DNA of 64,000 bases from Halococcus qingdaonensis (GTDB taxonomy: Archaea; Halobacteriota; Halobacteria; Halobacteriales; Halococcaceae). Positions 62,968 to 64,000 of the stretch are shown piece by piece (within the stretch, counting starts at the first letter, position 1; each line of letters opens with the position of its first letter). The stretch lies in the NCBI RefSeq assembly GCF_024508235.1, contig NZ_CP101943.1:682001-746000 (forward strand). Reading direction: 5' to 3'. Below the pieces are notes generated by a model. That model saw only the letters and a list, made by a program, of their open reading frames with translations. It was not told the DNA's origin and searched no databases. A program made the position numbers and the translations under genes.

Positions 62968-64000
62968 ATGGTATCAGTACTACTGCTCGTCGGCATCGCC
63001 GTGGCGGTGTTCGTTGGCTACAACATCGGTGGCTCCTCGACTGGCGTGGCGTTCGGCCCGGCCGTCGGGAGTCGGATCACCGGCAAGACGCTCGCTGCCG
63101 TCCTGTTCACCGGGTTCGCGCTACTCGGCGGCTGGACGGTCGGCCGCGAGGTCGTGACGACGATGGGCGGCGAGATCGTCCCGTCGAGCCAGTTCACGCT
63201 CGTCGCGAGCGTCGTCGTGCTCTTTTTCACCGGTCTCTCGCTGCTCATCTCCAACCTCTTCGGCGTTCCGGCTTCGACCTCGATGACCGCCGTCGGCGCG
63301 ATCGTCGGCCTCGGCGTCGTGACCGACTCGCTCAACGAAACCGTGATGTTCGGCATCGTCTCGGCGTGGATCGTCGCCCCGCTGGTCGCCTTCTGGGCGG
63401 GCGTCGTCATCGGTCGCTACATCTACCCACATCTCAACGCACGCATCTCCTTCGGCCGACTCGAAAACGGCCTGCTCAGGCTCGACCGTTCCGGAACGAT
63501 CCCCCGACCAGTGCTCCAGGAGGGGGCGACCACTCGCGATCTCGTCGGGGCCGCCGTTGTCCTGCTGGTCGCCTGCTACAACGCCTTCTCGGCCGGTGCG
63601 TCGAACGTCGCCAACGCGGTCGCGCCGCTGATCGGCAGCAACGCCATCACCGTCGAACAGGGCGTTCTCATCGCCGTGGGCGCGATGGCGATCGGTGCGT
63701 TCACGATCGCCCGGCGCACGCTCGATACGGTCGGCGACGGCATCACCGACCTGCCGATCCTGGCGGCGATCCTCGTCTCGCTCGTCGCCGCGACGATCAT
63801 CACGATCCTCTCGAATCTGGGCATCCCGGCGAGCCTCGCGGTGAGCATGACCTCCTGCATCATCGGTCTCGGCTGGGGTCGATCGAGCCGGTCCGTGACG
63901 CTCACCGACGCCGCCGGCTCGGCGATCGAGGGCGAGGGCAGACCGGACTTCTCGGTGAGCGCACTCGCCGCTGAAGGGGGCGACGACGGCGGACCACCGG
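62968..64000 (+). CDS. PiT-family inorganic phosphate permease (cut by window end)
   Basis: The frame from ATG 62968 stays open to the window edge (344 codons). It encodes a multi-helix membrane protein of the PiT family, with VFVGYNIGGSSTGVAFGPAV near the N-terminus and the second signature NAFSAGASNVANAVAPLIG near 215, both variants of GANDVANA, plus the LFGVPASTSMTAVGAIVGLG and SNLGIPASLAVSMTSCIIGL repeats that face the phosphate path. The family imports phosphate with cations. It ends beyond the window, so the C-terminus is unknown. Confidence 0.88.
   Translation, partial: MVSVLLLVGIAVAVFVGYNIGGSSTGVAFGPAVGSRITGKTLAAVLFTGFALLGGWTVGREVVTTMGGEIVPSSQFTLVASVVVLFFTGLSLLISNLFGVPASTSMTAVGAIVGLGVVTDSLNETVMFGIVSAWIVAPLVAFWAGVVIGRYIYPHLNARISFGRLENGLLRLDRSGTIPRPVLQEGATTRDLVGAAVVLLVACYNAFSAGASNVANAVAPLIGSNAITVEQGVLIAVGAMAIGAFTIARRTLDTVGDGITDLPILAAILVSLVAATIITILSNLGIPASLAVSMTSCIIGLGWGRSSRSVTLTDAAGSAIEGEGRPDFSVSALAAEGGDDGGPP

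Overview
The window is a 64 kb piece of a haloarchaeal (class Halobacteria) chromosome. The evidence is the high G+C content, acidic proteins rich in Asp and Glu, almost exclusive use of C- or G-ending codons, TATA boxes about 27-32 bases before start codons (leaderless mRNAs), and archaeal markers such as TFS, ribosomal protein S17e, archaeal-type MAT, F420 genes, PadR/TrmB regulators and Tat lipoproteins. The genus cannot be fixed from sequence alone; Halococcus-like is only an impression. No rRNA, tRNA, CRISPR array or intact insertion sequence was found. Most of the window is core chromosome.

Layout. 1-3.7 kb: small housekeeping genes (FKBP isomerase, amphi-Trp protein, CYTH protein, MAT). 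3.7-9.8 kb: an operon of a short leaderless upstream ORF, a mucin-like CARDB surface protein, an RND/MMPL exporter and a TrmB regulator. 9.8-14.8 kb: a Nudix-eIF2B-like fusion, cofE plus a Mer-like F420 enzyme, MaoC and crotonase enzymes, and TFS. 15-19.6 kb: class III aminotransferase, PadR, DUF1028, HD hydrolase. 19.9-27 kb: cofD with a TIM-barrel, CitG-like and DUF447 run, S17e, asd, a 2-hydroxyacid dehydrogenase and a geranylgeranyl-reductase-like flavoprotein, then a 566-base gap with tandem hairpins. 27.4-35.7 kb: small membrane proteins, hisD and nuoJ1-J2-K-L-M-N, without the other nuo genes. 35.8-45.8 kb: A-type Fe-S carrier, arginase, epimerase, regulator, Nudix, hydrolase, methylmalonyl-CoA epimerase and mutase, GNAT and an acyl-CoA synthetase.

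45.8-54.3 kb holds the branched-chain amino acid genes on the minus strand: leuA (own promoter, apparent frameshift), then ilvB-ilvN-ilvC-orf-leuC-leuD-leuB, all tightly coupled. In front of ilvB lies the most striking element of the window: a TATA box placed for leaderless translation of a 27-codon ORF ending GLIIVGV-stop. Its Ile and second Val-type codons are rare here (ATT ATT GTA), and they run straight into a perfect 8-bp hairpin that holds the stop codon in its loop. This looks like a leader-peptide (ribosome-stalling) control device in an archaeon.

54.6-64 kb is more accessory: a BASS-family transporter, small membrane proteins, VOC and degenerate MBL-like proteins, a ribbon-helix-helix protein, two genes apparently truncated head to head, an iron/peroxide-type cluster (Tat lipoprotein, DyP-like protein, Cys-containing regulator), and a PiT phosphate permease cut by the window end.
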